Of a stretch of 64,000 bases of DNA, positions 10,850 through 23,857 are shown piece after piece (position 1 is the first letter of the stretch; each line of letters opens with the position of its first letter). Under the pieces are notes generated by a model that made no database searches, had not been told where the DNA came from, and saw nothing but the letters and a program-made list of their open reading frames with translations. The stretch is from positions 68,860,033 through 68,924,032 of the forward strand of contig OX485804.1 of the NCBI GenBank assembly GCA_950295325.1, in the 5' to 3' direction. The position numbers and the translations under genes were made by a program. The stretch is from Polytrichum commune. Lineage: Eukaryota; Streptophyta; Polytrichopsida; Polytrichales; Polytrichaceae.

Positions 10850-12924
10850 CAGTCATCTACTGACACGTGTTGACTCCTCAGGTCCTCTTGACCATTGGAA
10901 GCAACCAATTTGGAAGATGTTCTGAATTGTGTTTCTCTTTATTATAACTAGTGTCTGACCCACAAGCCAACATCTTCGCGGTTGTGTAGGCTGATTTCGA
11001 AAGTCTCCATCTCAGACAGGAGCTATAATGGAGAAATTTTGAAAAACAAAAAAATAAAAACTCTGCAATACAACAATCACAAATCACGTTGCAAACATAA
11101 AATTAGGCTTACAATCCCAAAGAAGACGACATCTCTGACATCATTATATCACATCACATGTGAACGCATTCGCAAAGGAGTCAGAACGAGGAAAAGAATA
11201 ATGGGCATCTAGTATGAGGCTAACTGCTGTAAAAAGAACCAAAGAATTCAAGCTGAATGAATTTGCACAAGGTTTGCAAACCTAAAGTACTCATCATCAT
11301 CCCCTTTCAAAGTGCATACAAAACTCATCCTCCATTGAGAAACGCACTGAAGGGCATTAGGCTGAGTTCTGATTCATTCAAGAACTGAAGAGGCTATGTC
11401 TACATAACTACAGCACAAGTGATGATGCAAGTAACTGATAGAATTTCAAGTTACTTTTTTATGAAATTTCAGCAATCCTAGTTTCCAAAAATGATTGACC
11501 TCTGAGAGAGTTATGTCATGGCAGAGAAGAATTTTGCACCCAGATATTGAAGTTGAGGATTGGGAAATCTCTGTGAGGAAACATGAAATGCTGAAAAGAC
11601 CAGTAAATTGATTTCAACTTTTTAAAAACTCAACAATGCCTCAGACCTTTGCATCCAATTGAACAGAAAGAAATGGTATCCTGCTGCAATGTGTAAGAGT
11701 CTTCATTCATAGCCATGTGTAAGATGCCCAAAATTGCATCATTTTCTTCGGTATCCAACCCAATCGATTGCAAGGATAATCAAATCAAATCAGATATTTG
11801 GTAGTATAATCATTTGATCAAGTTATTTGAATCGAGTTTAGGGCTTAGGTGCCTGAATCAAGTTTGGTAGTGCTAGAAAAGCAATCGATCTAGTCTGGCA
11901 ATTAATTAATTACCACGTAGTCTCATCTTAGGGTTAAGTCAGGTGAGGTTTTAATCCCATCATGATGTACCAGACTGTGCTACACCTTGGCTTATGTTTC
12001 CTAATGAATAGTTGATGGAAGCTTAGGATGTTATTGATGAACATTCAAAAGAACCAGGGCTAATTATTATTATTATTATTTTTTTAAAAAAAACCATATT
12101 TTTGGGTTAGTGGAAAATTCACTATCATCATCAAACAACTTCACTCAAAACAGTTTCAATTTCGACCAAGCAAGAGGCACTTCATACCCAAAAAACGGGG
12201 AGGTGAATGATGTGATAATAACATATTACTATTATACATAATAGATAAATAGATGTAGATGCACTCCTAATATCTAAAGTGGTGTGATCTACAAAGATGC
12301 GCATCCAACTATTTATAGTCGAGCATTTCAATTTAAAGGACATGACAATTATGTACATCAAAATAGAACAGAGGAGTCGTTTTTGGGTTACTCAAGGTTC
12401 CTGCTTATACATTATTCCTACCTTAATAACTAGACATTAAGAGTAATTTTCAACTGCTCAATATAAATCAAAGTATCAAATGAATACACAAATGTAGATA
12501 TCATGGACAAACCTAGTTGACATCATTGGCTTCACACTCCTTGGAGCCACCTCAAAATGTAAGCGGGATATCCCAAAGGAGTTTGATTAAGCTTATCATA
12601 AGTTAGTTTTAAATGGGTGCCCATTGTGAACAATCTAAATTGTGCTTTTTGGATGAGGATGCGTGAAGATCTACCTTGAGGATATCAATCTAAGTCGTTT
12701 ATTTATTTATTTATTTTATCAAGTCGCTGATCATGACTTAGTTTGGTCATAAGCTCAATTCTGCATTTTCCCGGTTGCTTTTTAAACGAACTTGGTGTGA
12801 GCAAACTGCCAGAGGACTTTGGTTCCGGGCTCATAGCCCACGTGCCAAGTGGCCCACGGTATTGCCACACCGCCTCCTCCTCGCACCAACAGTGGGGCCT
12901 CGGCCCCGAGTGGCTTGTTTGCCG
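10850..12924. other. Intergenic DNA
   Basis: No gene is supported. Simple runs are present: a TTA/TTTTT tract near 12061-12085 and TTTA repeats at about 12699-12719. Short ORFs on both strands carry no motif. Confidence -1.
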
Positions 12925-13085
12925 CATCATGTTGGGATCGCATAGAGTAAAATGGAATATGCTATTTGACACCAAAAAGTGAAGGTCCTATAGAAGTAGG
13001 CACTACCCCTGACACTTGGGCATTAAGCAATTCATGACTTGAAGAGGAAGATGATTTACAAATCCCAGCACTAGTGGTTGAGCTT
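12925..13085 (-). repeat. Dispersed repeat, inverted partner of 23858-24035
   Basis: Read on the minus strand this segment aligns with 23858-24035: shared words include TGTAAATCAT, CATGAATTGCTT, GTGCCTACTTC, GTGTCAAATAGCA and ATTCCATTTTACTCT. The two copies face each other across the Harbinger/hAT region, with the right one immediately outside the right Harbinger end. Confidence -1.
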
Positions 13086-14452
13086 GAGGAAAATGACCAG
13101 GCAGTAAAAGGCAAATTGCCTTTGCACGTTGTATAAAGGCTTAGGAAGATGAAAAGGATGACATAAGATTCATGAATGCTTTTTGTATGTGAAAGGGAAT
13201 CTTCAACACCAAAGTAGCACTCTGAAGTTTCAAGTGAGCTTTAACAAGCATCATCTTGAAAGATGAATAAGGATTGTGCAAAGATTTTGCAGCTCCCTGT
13301 TTTGTTGTTCCACTGTCACTGGGCTCATGATTGATATGACCCCGGTTGGCTATGATAAGAGAAAAATGCTCAAGCATCGAGCTATTCAAAGCTCGGGTTG
13401 CCAACCATATGATTCACAAGGAAATCCTCTTTCATTTGAACAACATTGTAATGAGTTAGAATTGTAGCATAAGAATCAAACTGGTTTGATTTCTGCTTCC
13501 AATGTAAGCTCACGCTAGGTATGGTGTGAGGGATCATTTTGTGCTTTGTAAGTTATGTGGAGCTTTTGAATCTCGGCAATGGTCACAATGTTTACTTAAA
13601 AATTGTTGATGTAGCGAATTATGGTGATGGGAATGCTGATGGGAATGCTGATGCTCAACCCATGCTCAATTTCTGAGTTGTCAAGCTTTAAATCACTTTC
13701 AGATACCAAGTGATCCACTTGTAGATATCAACAACGTAGATAATATTTGCATTGAGGATTTTTTGGTTGAAGAAAGTGAATACAATTGCCGCATGTCTAT
13801 AGAAGGTACCTATCCTTCCATCATCGTTGAACATGTTAAGGATCCTACAAAATGAGAGTGTAGTGCATATTTAACATCCCTCCGGATTCACTCGTCCATG
13901 CCATGGGCCTCAATGGATAGAGGTGCAGTTCTTTCGAAACAGTTCTTGAACAATGTTTGTCTGAATCCGCAACCAATGGAGAAACATGCTCCAAAATGTT
14001 CGGCAAGTTCTACTGTAGGAAATCATCGTGGAAATCATCATGCTGCAGGTCTGCCATCTAAACCTTTTACAATGTCAAATCCAAGGCAGTCCAATTTTAA
14101 GCCCAAGACATTCTTGAATCTTGGAACCCTAAGCCGACATCATGACATTGTTCAACAAAATATTGAAGATACGAATGTGACTGATCTTCACCTGAGAAAA
14201 GCTCTGAGGAAGGTCATTTTTGGGATCAACAATACGATCGGGGTTCTAAGTTAGATGCGAGGAACTATGATACTGATTCTCTGAATTCGACAACAATCCT
14301 GGAGAAATTGGTGGATGTAGAGTTGTTTGATAAGAAACTTAAGTAGTCCAATCCCATTGTTGTTGATATGGTTAAAGTTTATGTTCCTCCGGTGGTTCCA
14401 ATTTCATATGTGAGCTCGTTTGTGGGGAGTATTCCACAACCTATTATTCTAA
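13086..14452. other. Intergenic DNA with an unassigned ORF
   Basis: An open frame at 13898-14254 (118 codons, rich in His, Asn and Pro) has no motif I recognise and no good start context. It may be a remnant of a retroelement gag or chance. Nothing else is supported. Confidence -1.
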
Positions 14453-15475
14453 GGTGGGTTTCCATGTAGGCCATTTGTCCACTAGATTCTGGTGGGAATA
14501 AGGACAAATGTAGATGGAATTTGGTGGGTTAGGGTTTGTATGTGCCAACCAACTACTCTCATCGTCTCAAATCCACATTCACCCACTAGCTTTCTCCTGT
14601 AGGTTATCAAATGTTGAGTTTTGTTTTAGACCAACATTGATTTTCTTGAGTTTTCAACTGTGAATATAGTGGGTGAGGTGGAGTTCTCTTCAAACCTAAA
14701 TGAGTAGCTCCTACAATCTTGTTGGTGAGCATGATTCTTTGTTTAATGAAAGCATAGAAATGAAGGTCTCATGAGTGTTCTAGTTGTCATAAAATTTTGG
14801 AGTCAGTAAACAGAGGTGGGAATTGTGGCTGGAACATTGTTGCATTTATGTAAACTTGGTCATTGAATCTCAGTAAGATTTGGAGCCAAAGGGCTACCAC
14901 CAATGTTGTACTAGTATGTTCATTTTGGCATACCACACTGGTCCTAGTAGGTCCAACTTGGTTGTTGGGTCCAATTGCTAAGGCCCAGTGTAGAATAGAA
15001 CTAGCCATGGTAGCTTATAGGATGGGATGGGTATTTCTAATTTTCAAATCCTTTGGTCCTAGGCATGGTTATGGCAAAAACTCAAATGACATACTAGGGT
15101 AGCATGCATATTGGTATGCTATATTGCAACATTCATCATACTCCAATCAAAGTTGTTAAAAAAAAACAAATTGCATCCAACAATCAAAGTTTTTCAAGAA
15201 AATTGCAATCATACATGCCTAGGCTAACACTTGAATACATGTAGATATGTTGTATTGCTCATGAATTAGTGAAGTTCTTTGTATTTTAAGGTTGGATTGA
15301 AAAAAATGAGATAAATGAGAAGTTGGCATGACATAAATGAAAATTGGAGTTGCACACAAATGTCATTTTTGTGCATCAAATGCAAGGTGCCAAGAGAATT
15401 GTGTTTATAGACACATGCTACCTTACACCAACTACAAACTGGAACTACCTATATGTGCTAGGAGCATTACAATAA

Positions 15476-17595
15476 TTATCTCCCGTCTTTAAATAGCCAT
15501 GTTACCCCCAATTCAACCTCATGTGTGTTGCATAAATCAGACTCCTTAGCAAAGAATTTTGCCACATCTGCACATGAAAAGTTGCACCCCAACCTCGCAT
15601 TGTTGGGCCAAGTTCTATATATCATCACTAGGTTGTCCAAGTTCCCAACTCCTAGACAGCACGTACGCAAGCTCTTGAGGACACCTACTATGTTGAAGTT
15701 GTGCTCTGTCTTTATTTGGCTACAAGATTGGCCAAGATTTGTCTTGCCAACCATGCAACATTGGGCCATCTTTTGGCATTTGCCTTCCACCATAGCAATG
15801 GTGAGGTACAATCTTCACTCGAAACAACATAATGATGAGAAAAAGACAACTTTGCAACTAACAATCTTCCAGGAGTTTCTCCAAGGCCAAAAGGTGCATC
15901 AAACAAGGAATCAATATTGGGAATTGAGGTGGCTAGAGCATAGCTAGCGAGTTGTGGGATTGAGGAAATTGTTAACTCTAACCAACATTGGCACCAAACA
16001 CCGTTGGTCGTATTGTGCTACAAGTTGCAATGCTTGCTTGCAGCCCACAAACTCTTTCACAGACACCAATCCCTTGTAACGAGGATCTAGCATCAATGAC
16101 ATCATGCTATGGGCCTTGTCCGTCTAGAAATCATTGCAATGCTCAACAAAACCCAAAAAATAAAATAAAAATAAATCACAACCTTTTGCTACCATTCGTG
16201 CATACAAAATTTTGAGTTCCGAGTCACAATCCCCAACTTGCAAGGGGGGCTAATTGATGCCCTCTATTCATAATATGCCTGCAACTTCACGTTGATTGAA
16301 AGTTTAGCTTGCAATGCATGTAAAAGAAACCAAAAGTCTCGAATTTGGTTTAGTACATACTATTTGACAACAAGATTTAGTGTTTCAGTTACAACACAAG
16401 CACTGCCCAAGTCTTTCCACAAGGCACCCTGGATTGCATTTGCAAAGATTGCCTATGGTAACATAAATTGATGGTGTTGGAAAACTCAAGAGTTTCTTGG
16501 AATAGAACAACCATGCTTGTGAATCTAGCATCGCAACAAACTCTTGGTTGATCACTCTTGCCTCCCTTTGTTGCTCTCCTTAGTCCAATTAATGGTTTTC
16601 TACAAGGTTGTTTGCACTACCTTTCAATGAAACATGTGACATGCCCACACACACATTGTCGTCCAAAATGGCATGTTGAGAGACCTTGCTCATGACATGC
16701 CCAAAGCATGCTCCAACATATGGGGATTGCAACTGTAGTGGATCCCATGACACCACTTGAGACATGGTTGATGCTAAAGAAACCAAATTAGCACCCTTAT
16801 CCATAATATTGGCCATCATCTCGTTGGTGAGTTGAATTTATTGAAGGAGAGGTTTTGCAATCTCAACCAACGCTTCTCTTGTTGTGTCAGGTGCCTCAAA
16901 GATCCCCAATGTCACATGGCAAGGTTGCCAGCCATCGTTGATGAAATTCACCACTAGGCAGAATGTGTCAAACCCAATATGCAACATCCAAAGATCAAAA
17001 GTATTGGAGGCAATGGCACACTTAAGCAATACGGGAGCACATACTTATCCATAGTTTTGGCAAGCATATCAAGGATGTGTTTCATGACTAATTGTTGCGG
17101 GTTGGGAATCTGATCTTGGGATCTCACCTCATAACAAGCCTCCTTAGCCAAGGTGATCCCACACATGAGAGGGTTTCATATCCTTTACAAACATGTAACA
17201 CTAAAGTCTCAATGAACGTGATTTGAGCATGGTTAGTTTTTGCATAGCTAATGCCCCCACCAAAGAAATCAATAATGGATGAAGGAGGGACAAGCTTATG
17301 TTCTTGGCTTTCTGGTGGCATTTTGCAACTCCCTCACCAGAATATAGGGTTGCTTTGTGAAGTACTGCAAATGTTTTTCATGGTAGTACTTCCATGTGCC
17401 GGATTGTATTTAACTAGCCCTCTTCGAGAGCTTGTGTTGGAATTGGGGGGCAACAGGCGAACCTTCATATGCACAAGGGTTTGGATGACAGATAATGCAC
17501 CTCATCATTTGTCTTGTTGTGCCATCAATGCACAATTTGCATGTGCTAGAAAATAGAAAGACCAAATGGAGTTGCTCTTGTGGAATGGCACCCAC
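15476..17595 (-). pseudogene. hAT transposase (BED-type) relic
   Basis: The minus-strand frames read, in order, as a plant hAT transposase. A Cys-rich N-terminal piece with CKLC lies at 17.4-17.6 kb. Then come SYAKTNHAQITFIETLV and VGSPWLRRLV (17.1-17.3 kb), PNPQQLVMKHILDMLAKTMDKY (17.0-17.1 kb) and the hallmark block FDLWM, GFDTFCLVVNFINDGWQPCH and GIFEAPDTT (16.84-17.0 kb). SPYVGACFGHVMSKVSQHAI (16.6-16.8 kb) and a final weak block (15.5-15.8 kb) follow. Frames change several times and stops interrupt it, so no active enzyme is made. The C-terminal hAT dimerisation domain is not recognisable. Confidence -1.
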
Positions 17596-18149
17596 AGTAT
17601 GGCATTGTCTTCAAGGTGGGAGCACAGTACTCACCAAATGGCCTCCTCTTCTACAGCTCGCATCTCATCAAATGTTTCAACATTTTTTTGTTCCAAAGAC
17701 ATATGGAATGTTTCAGTTGCATCCATTGACTCTCTTGTGAGCCTTGTATCATCATCAAATGATCTTTCAAAGTCAGAAAAACTAAGACCCTCCATGATGA
17801 ACCAATGTTGGCACTGACAAGATCACATTGTAGAAAACTTGCTGCCATATTCAACTTTCTCATGGCATTTAGCTTAATTCTTCTCCGGAGCTAAACTCAC
17901 TGTTTTAGTGAACTCTGTCCAATAATCCTTGTGTGTCATGATGTTTTAGAGGGATGCCCTAAGGTTATTCATATGAACATTTATTTATTTCTCAATATTG
18001 GGTTAATCAAGTCAAGACATGTGCAGTCCATGTGTGACATGAGTTTTACTAAGTTTTAGGAGGACAGGCTAGCAGGGATGCAGATCCATTCTAGCCTTTA
18101 TAATAAATCTCAACTGCACGGGTTAAAGCATCAAGACCTTGGCATGTCC

Positions 18150-18850
18150 CTACAAATTCAAGCAAATTCACGACATTAATAATTGAATTGCAACATATAA
18201 CAAGTCTTTTTAAGTTTGCTCAAGTAACCGGATGGCAAATCATCAACAATTCATCATGAGTTTTCAAGTTTCTTCAGTGAACTACACCAGTGATTGAAAA
18301 CTACAACCCATCAAGAAAAAGTTACATTTGGACTCCAAAAAATGCCATTCACATAAATTTGTCACATCAGCATTGAGTACTTAAGGCAAGGGTTTATTGC
18401 AAGCAGGTTTCAAGTGTTCCTTTGCTAAAGTATTCGAATGGCAATTCAACAACATCCCATTATGAGTTTCCAAGTTCCTAAAGTGAATTACAACAGTGAC
18501 TGAGAATTACAACTCACTATATTTGGACTACGGAAAAGGCCTATCACAACATTTTGTCACATAAGCATTGAGACAAAAGAATTCAGAACGTTATTAAGCA
18601 GTGTACTTTCATTCATGTGGACTACCACATCCCATGATTATATTCCCACATGAACAAACGCACACTGCTTAATAATGTTATGGTTGCAGATTCATAAAAC
18701 ATTTAAAACAGGGATTGATTGCAAACAAGTTTTGGCAAATCTTACTATTGCTAAAGTATCCAACATTCCAAATGGCAATTCATGATTACATCATAAGGTT
18801 CAGGTTACATCACTGTACAATGATAGTAACTGAGACTTAAAGGTTAAATT
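18150..18850 (+). repeat. About three degenerate tandem units of roughly 205 bp, with a hairpin insertion
   Basis: Units begin near 18192, 18398 and 18720 with a GCAA.CA.GTTT... segment, then CTAAAGTAT-CGAATGGCAATTCA and a CATCATGAGTTTTCAAG-like stretch. The third unit is displaced by about 110 bp, which is taken up by an inverted repeat at 18589-18681 (AACGTTATTAAGCAGTGT facing ACACTGCTTAATAATGTT). Confidence -1.
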
Positions 18851-19249
18851 TGTGACCCACAAAAAGTTAATCATCTTTTCTATCCAAACAGTTGCAACTT
18901 CAGGGGTTAAGTTGATTAGAAGGGACAGGTTCTGAGTTTTGGGAAAAAGATACTATTTTTGCTAGCACACAAGATGAGGGCATTGAAAAAGTTTCAGTGG
19001 AGATTCAATGCTGATAGCATAAACAACAGACACAAGCTCCTCAAACCTCTTCACGGACCTTTCATTGAAATCCTCTGAGAGTTTCCTGTTATGTGCCCAA
19101 TTCTTACAAGCTACCTCACCCAAGACTGCACCACCAACTAGGAGCCAAAAACAGGTGTCCAATTAAGGAAGCTAACCGAATTAGCCTCATCTAACTTACC
19201 TGCAGCATCAGCAATAGGTATCTACCATGACGTAATTCTTTGGAAGTAA

Positions 19250-19545
19250 TTGTGCAAACTGATTGAATCACCTGCACGAAATATTTTGGTTGGCAGTGTA
19301 AATTGTTGCAGTTGTTTTTCAGAGTTACAGTTAGTGATTGAATGGGAAAGCAACTGTGGCCAGGAGTTTGATCAGGTCGTGCTTGCAGGAGGTGGAGCTG
19401 AGGCTCCAAACTGGAGCATCCATTAAGGTGTGTCCAGTATAAGGAAGTAATTATGCAAGCTAATCGAACCACTTGCACAATTGCTTTTGGCCGGTACTGT
19501 AAATCTCCGCAGCTGTCTATTGGAGATTTAGAGCTACTGATTGAG
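19250..19545 (+). repeat. Two subterminal repeat units inside the Harbinger region
   Basis: A segment with CACCTGCACGAAATATTTTGG, GGCAGTGTAAATTGTTGCAG and TAGTGATTGA (from about 19250) recurs diverged from about 19445. Spacing is near 190 bp. Such repeats near transposon ends often serve as transposase-binding sites. Confidence -1.
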
Positions 19546-19789
19546 GTTGCGCAAACTGGCCTCACCGTTACATTTGGGTTTGGAGCTTTCATAAGGGAAT
19601 ATTGGCGGGAAGAATGGCAGAAGCTCAAAGATCAAGTGTTCATATGTGCGAACCAGCTACTCTCATCTTCTCAAATTTGGGCCAGTTTCTCTTCAACCGT
19701 AGATCAAGAGCTCTTGCCATCTACTTGGTGAGTGTGACACTTTGTTTAGTGAAAGCATAATAAGGTTTCATGAGCATTGTAGTTGTTGG

Positions 19790-20878
19790 CAATGGCAAAT
19801 ATAATCACTATAGGAGTTGCAATGGCACTTCTCAACTTCCTCATGAAGCAATCTGGACTTGCAGTTGCTTCATCCTCTCATCATTGAAGATGCAATTGAT
19901 TACAGTACTCTCCTTTTCCACAACCTATAATGTCTTGAAATTGTTGTGTTGTACTACTTGGGAGAAATACAAAGAAGAGACATTAATGGAATTAAATCCA
20001 ATAAATTCTACATCATCAAAGGTCGTTCTTTGCAATGGTGGGAATATCATGAGGCTCATTCTCCAAGGTGATCTTGCAAGGTGGAAAGAGTGGTGCAGGG
20101 TTACAAAAGATACATTTGATTATATTTGTAATTTGGTAGAGGCAGATTTGAACTTGTGAGTGCCCCATGATTTAGCAACATCTTGGGTAGAATTATGCCC
20201 ATCAAGAAACAAGTCTCTCTTGCTCTTTGTAGACTAGCTACAAGTGATAAATTGCAAAGTTTAGCAGAGTTGTATGGAGTTTCCAAATCTACTGCGTCAA
20301 AAATTGTATGGAAGTTTGTCCACAATTTTGTACAAAAAGCTCGACATCATTTGCAATGGCCACAAGGGCTAACGTTAGAGAGAGTGAAGTATCTACTTGA
20401 ACAATATCGATGGTTGCCAAATTGTGGTTGGAGCTCTAGACTGTATACATGTATACTTTGAGTTGCCAGCATGAGAAATTAGCATGGATTGGCTCGATCA
20501 AAATGGTAGACACAGCATGACCTCTATGGCAGTCACAGACATGGATGTGCAATTTCTAGAGTTGTTGACAGGATGACCTAATTCCACCAACGATCAACAT
20601 GTGCTCCACAATAGCAGGTTACTCATGGCCTATAACTTTGGCTCCAAATTCAACAGGCCAGAGCATGTGATTGGTGGATGTCAATCAACAGATTCAGTAT
20701 TTGATCCTCAACCTTGACTCCTTGTTCCTTATGAAGGCACCAATTCATCTAATACGAAGCAGGAGTTCAACTGTAGGCATTCTGCAACCTGGAATTGTGG
20801 TGGAGAGAGCTTTTGGCTTAGTGAAGAAGAAATGGCAGATTTTGTATAAACTGCATATCCATCCATGAATCAAAAGTT
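19790..20878 (+). pseudogene. PIF/Harbinger DDE transposase relic
   Basis: Pieces in three frames follow the Harbinger order. ARWKEWCRVTKDTFDYICNL comes near 20070-20150, followed by a stop at 20157. The HTH region SLAELYGVSKSTASKIVWKF plus RHHLQWP lies at 20250-20360, then LPNCG. A frameshift near 20428 leads into GALDCIHV (first catalytic Asp), W-D-NGRHSMTSMAVTD (second Asp, about 20541), an in-frame TGA after LLTG, NRPEHVIGG, and VVERAFGLVKKKWQIL (catalytic Glu, 20797-20845). The usual GD-GYPL block is degraded. With several frameshifts and stops it cannot make an enzyme. Confidence -1.
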
Positions 20879-22277
20879 TGCAAAAATTGACTTTTGCATG
20901 TTGCTTGCTTTATAATATAATGATTGATAGAGGTGATATACAATCTGCTTGGGAGGAAGAGGGTAATGTGGTTAAAGACTTTGAACCTTACCAGTACAAT
21001 TTCCATATCATAGTTTCCAAATCACGACATTGCAGATGAATATGGTGTGAGGATGCGAGAACAGCTTTGCAATCACCTTTGGCAGCTGCCACCTGTTGAT
21101 AGGGTATTTGGATAGACATGCTTCACCTGTTCGGAGGGCGTTTACTTCGGCAAGCCTACATGAATGTAATTCATGACTTTTGAAAACCTAAAGAGCTCCC
21201 AAAAGCTACATTTACATGGCACTGTATGTCTGTCAGCTCTCATTTCAAAATGTTTATATTAAATGTGTTGATATTGAATGTGATATGCATCTATTGGCTT
21301 TCCAATCAAGCACTGTCATAACATTAAGTAATAATGCTAGCAGCATATCCTAAGTACCCGCAATATTATCTCAACAAGAAGGGAAAAGCTTGCAAAGCAA
21401 GGGTGAATGAATGGATAATTAATCAAATATAGTAGCTTCAAAAAGGTATCAAAAAGGTTTCCAATGTGGGTGTCAGGAGACTTTTCCAAAAAGTGCAACT
21501 ACCTTTTTGACCTCACCAACTTTCCCATTGCTTTATAGCTATTTAGATTTGTTTAGATCGTAATTTAGCCTAGATTAGAACCTTTACCACCACTTGGCAT
21601 TAGTTTTGTCCTAGAAACTGACATAATTAATTCTAAGCATTGAAAGTAACTACCCAAATAGATTAAAAAAATAGCCTAAGTAAAACAAAGGTAATGCTAC
21701 CTTTGCTCTTGAAAGAGCATCAAACCAACACGCACTAGTTTGATGCTCTTTTGAGAAGGTCGCTCTAGGCTTGTTACTTAATGTTATGGTGTTGCTCACC
21801 TATTTGATCATGAAGAACGATAATTGGTAAATGTTAATATTCTCTACAATGTCATACTAATTTTCTGAGCACCTCTGAAAGTAATACCAGATGGCAAAAA
21901 CACATAACAATAAAGCTCAATATTATATCCAATGCACTTCTTCAAGCTTGAAGATGCAACTAAATGTTGAAGAGTGATGTTAACATATTGCACAGACTTA
22001 CGTGCTCCTAAACCATAAAACAATAAGCAATGTTGAAATGTGACATCGTGCAATTGCAAAATAACAATGCATAGACCAGATTCACCATATGGCACAGAAA
22101 ATTTGAACAAAACAGGAACATCTTTTTTTTTGCAAAGTCATACAGCTTCTTCAGGAATCATGCAATGCTTTTATTCAAAATAAACAAAGATCACACTCAC
22201 CACATTTACATTGAAACAACATGTTGTGAATGTTGCTCCTGCAGCAGAAATGAAGCCCAAGGTGTACATAACAACTA
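20879..22277. other. Spacer between the transposase relic and the Myb/SANT gene
   Basis: No intact gene. The 21715-21760 part contains an inverted GAGCATCAAAC / GTTTGATGCTC pair. The minus-strand ORF at 21844-22110 has no recognisable motif. Confidence -1.
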
Positions 22278-23443
22278 CTAATTGAATCTCCGTGCTACTT
22301 CTCGTAGAGCATCAGCAACTCCAAGAAAGACGGTAGTATACCCAGTTGCAATTCGTTCCTGTGACTCCAGCTGCCGGTCTAAGGCTTGACGATTCGCTTC
22401 CAACACCTCCCTGTGACGTACATCACGACGTTCTTCACAATCGAGCATAACTTGCCGATGCGCTTCGAAACCACGTTCCAGGATAGCAACAAGGCTATCA
22501 ACTCCACGTGGAGGACGCTTCCTTTTCTTCATTGTGTTTGGTGTTTCTGGCGAGGGATTACTCTCATCAGGTTCGTCAGTGTCTCTAGAAGGAGAAAAGG
22601 ATGATCCACCTCCTAATCAATTTACAATTAAGGTTTCAGAATCTTTGATTACAGCAAACAACTCCAGGAGATAGGGAATTATCATATACAAGCATACCTC
22701 TCATCCATCCAACATAAAGACTTGACCCCCTATAGGTTTGTTGCCGATTCATCTCAAATGAACTTGAATAGACTAATTCGGGGCCTTTTGAACTACTTCC
22801 GGTGTCATACAAACAAAGTGACCTCCAGGCTGCATACTATTCAAGGCTTTTATGTTGGATGAATGAGAGGTACGCTCATATCTTCTCTCCTTAACTCCAT
22901 ATACATTAACTACTCAATTTCACAGTTATTTGAACAGCAACAAGTGTTTAAATAGAAATGCAACCAAATTGAAGTGAGTTTTGAAAACAAACCAGGTGTA
23001 GAAGACTCTGGAATTCCGGAATCCAATATCAAATTCCCTGGATTCACTGCTCGCGTTCTACCATACCATTGCATGAGAGCATCATAGAGTGATTTGTGGA
23101 AATTGGGAGGCAACTTGGCATCTTTACGATCAACGCTTGTTATGTGCCAGTATGAGTCTCGCCCTGGTGTTATGTTCTTCTCATAATCCAAGACTTTCCT
23201 GAATTCTCCTGTCAATTTCTCCCACTTAACTTTACATTGTTGTGCACTCCTATAGACACCTTCATCCCAAACCATATCTTCAATAAGGGTCCATCTACAT
23301 ACCCCCCTCCGCTTTGAAGCCCCACCATTAGCTTGGCGGTCATGATCTCGACGCTTGGCATCTTGCAAAATGATGCACTCATGAAGACTCCAGTTGGTTT
23401 GGGCATAAACCCTAACTGTGTTAGGAGTGATGCTTGTTGTCAT
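22278..23443 (-). CDS. Myb/SANT-like DNA-binding protein, Harbinger partner ORF, 261 aa
   Basis: Two exons, 23443-22993 and 22612-22278, join with a GT-AG intron and restore frame (786 nt including stop). The ATG at 23443 is the first in-frame one. Residues about 15-90 form a trihelix Myb/SANT domain with the spaced tryptophans NWSLHE, CRWTLIEDMVW and CKVKWEKLTGEF, then the family's YWHITSVDRKDAKLPPNF segment. The second exon is acidic and Pro/Ser-rich, then basic (MKKRKRPPRG), then a long charged helix (ERGFEAHRQVML...LEANRQALDRQLES) likely to form a coiled coil. In PIF/Harbinger elements this protein binds DNA and escorts the transposase. No stop or frameshift is visible, in contrast to the transposase. 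Confidence -1.
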
Positions 23444-23857
23444 TTGAAGTAGTAGTAATTTGAAGAGCAATGCTTGTTGTCAGCCTACACACACAATGCG
23501 CACACAAGACACAAGAACCTTGACTATTCACGGAGAGAAGAGCCTGGATTGTTCACAGACACAAGGATCCAAGCCAAAAGGTAGACCTTGATGCCACAAG
23601 AGCACTTAGAGTGTAGACGGTTACCTGCGAAATCCGTCTTCAATCCTTTGGTGACCAGCACTTGTATGTTAAAAAGTGCATAGTGGCCGCATGGAAGTCT
23701 AGCGGCCCATGGCCACGGCCCTCCACATTCTAGTACCGCATTCTAGTAAACAACCAAAATGTGGTTGGCTGGTTGCTTTTGTTTATCTACATGAGAACAC
23801 CTCCAACCCACTATAATCAGAATCTAGTGGGCGAGCAGCCTACATGGAAACTCACCT

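Larger units (their letters stand above)
14453..23856. mobile_element. PIF/Harbinger transposon region, with nested elements
   Basis: The left end GGTGGGTTTCCATGTAGG (14453) and the right end GCCTACATGGAAACTCACC (23838-23856) are inverted, and the similarity continues inward (CCACTAGATTCTG in both). TAA precedes the left end; the right flank TTG is not an exact match. Inside are a Harbinger DDE transposase relic (19790-20878, +) and a Myb/SANT gene (23443-22278, -), the two proteins of this superfamily. A hAT relic (15.4-17.6 kb) lies in between, and subterminal sequence around 14545-14780 recurs at 19650-19790, so this may be two Harbinger copies or one rearranged element. Confidence -1.

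Noticed and set aside
13898-14254. 118-codon ORF as a real gene
   Set aside because: No motif, not extended by plausible exons, composition like the surrounding repeat DNA.
15525-15947. 140-codon plus-strand ORF
   Set aside because: Lies antisense to the hAT transposase relic, and the minus-strand frames explain the region better.
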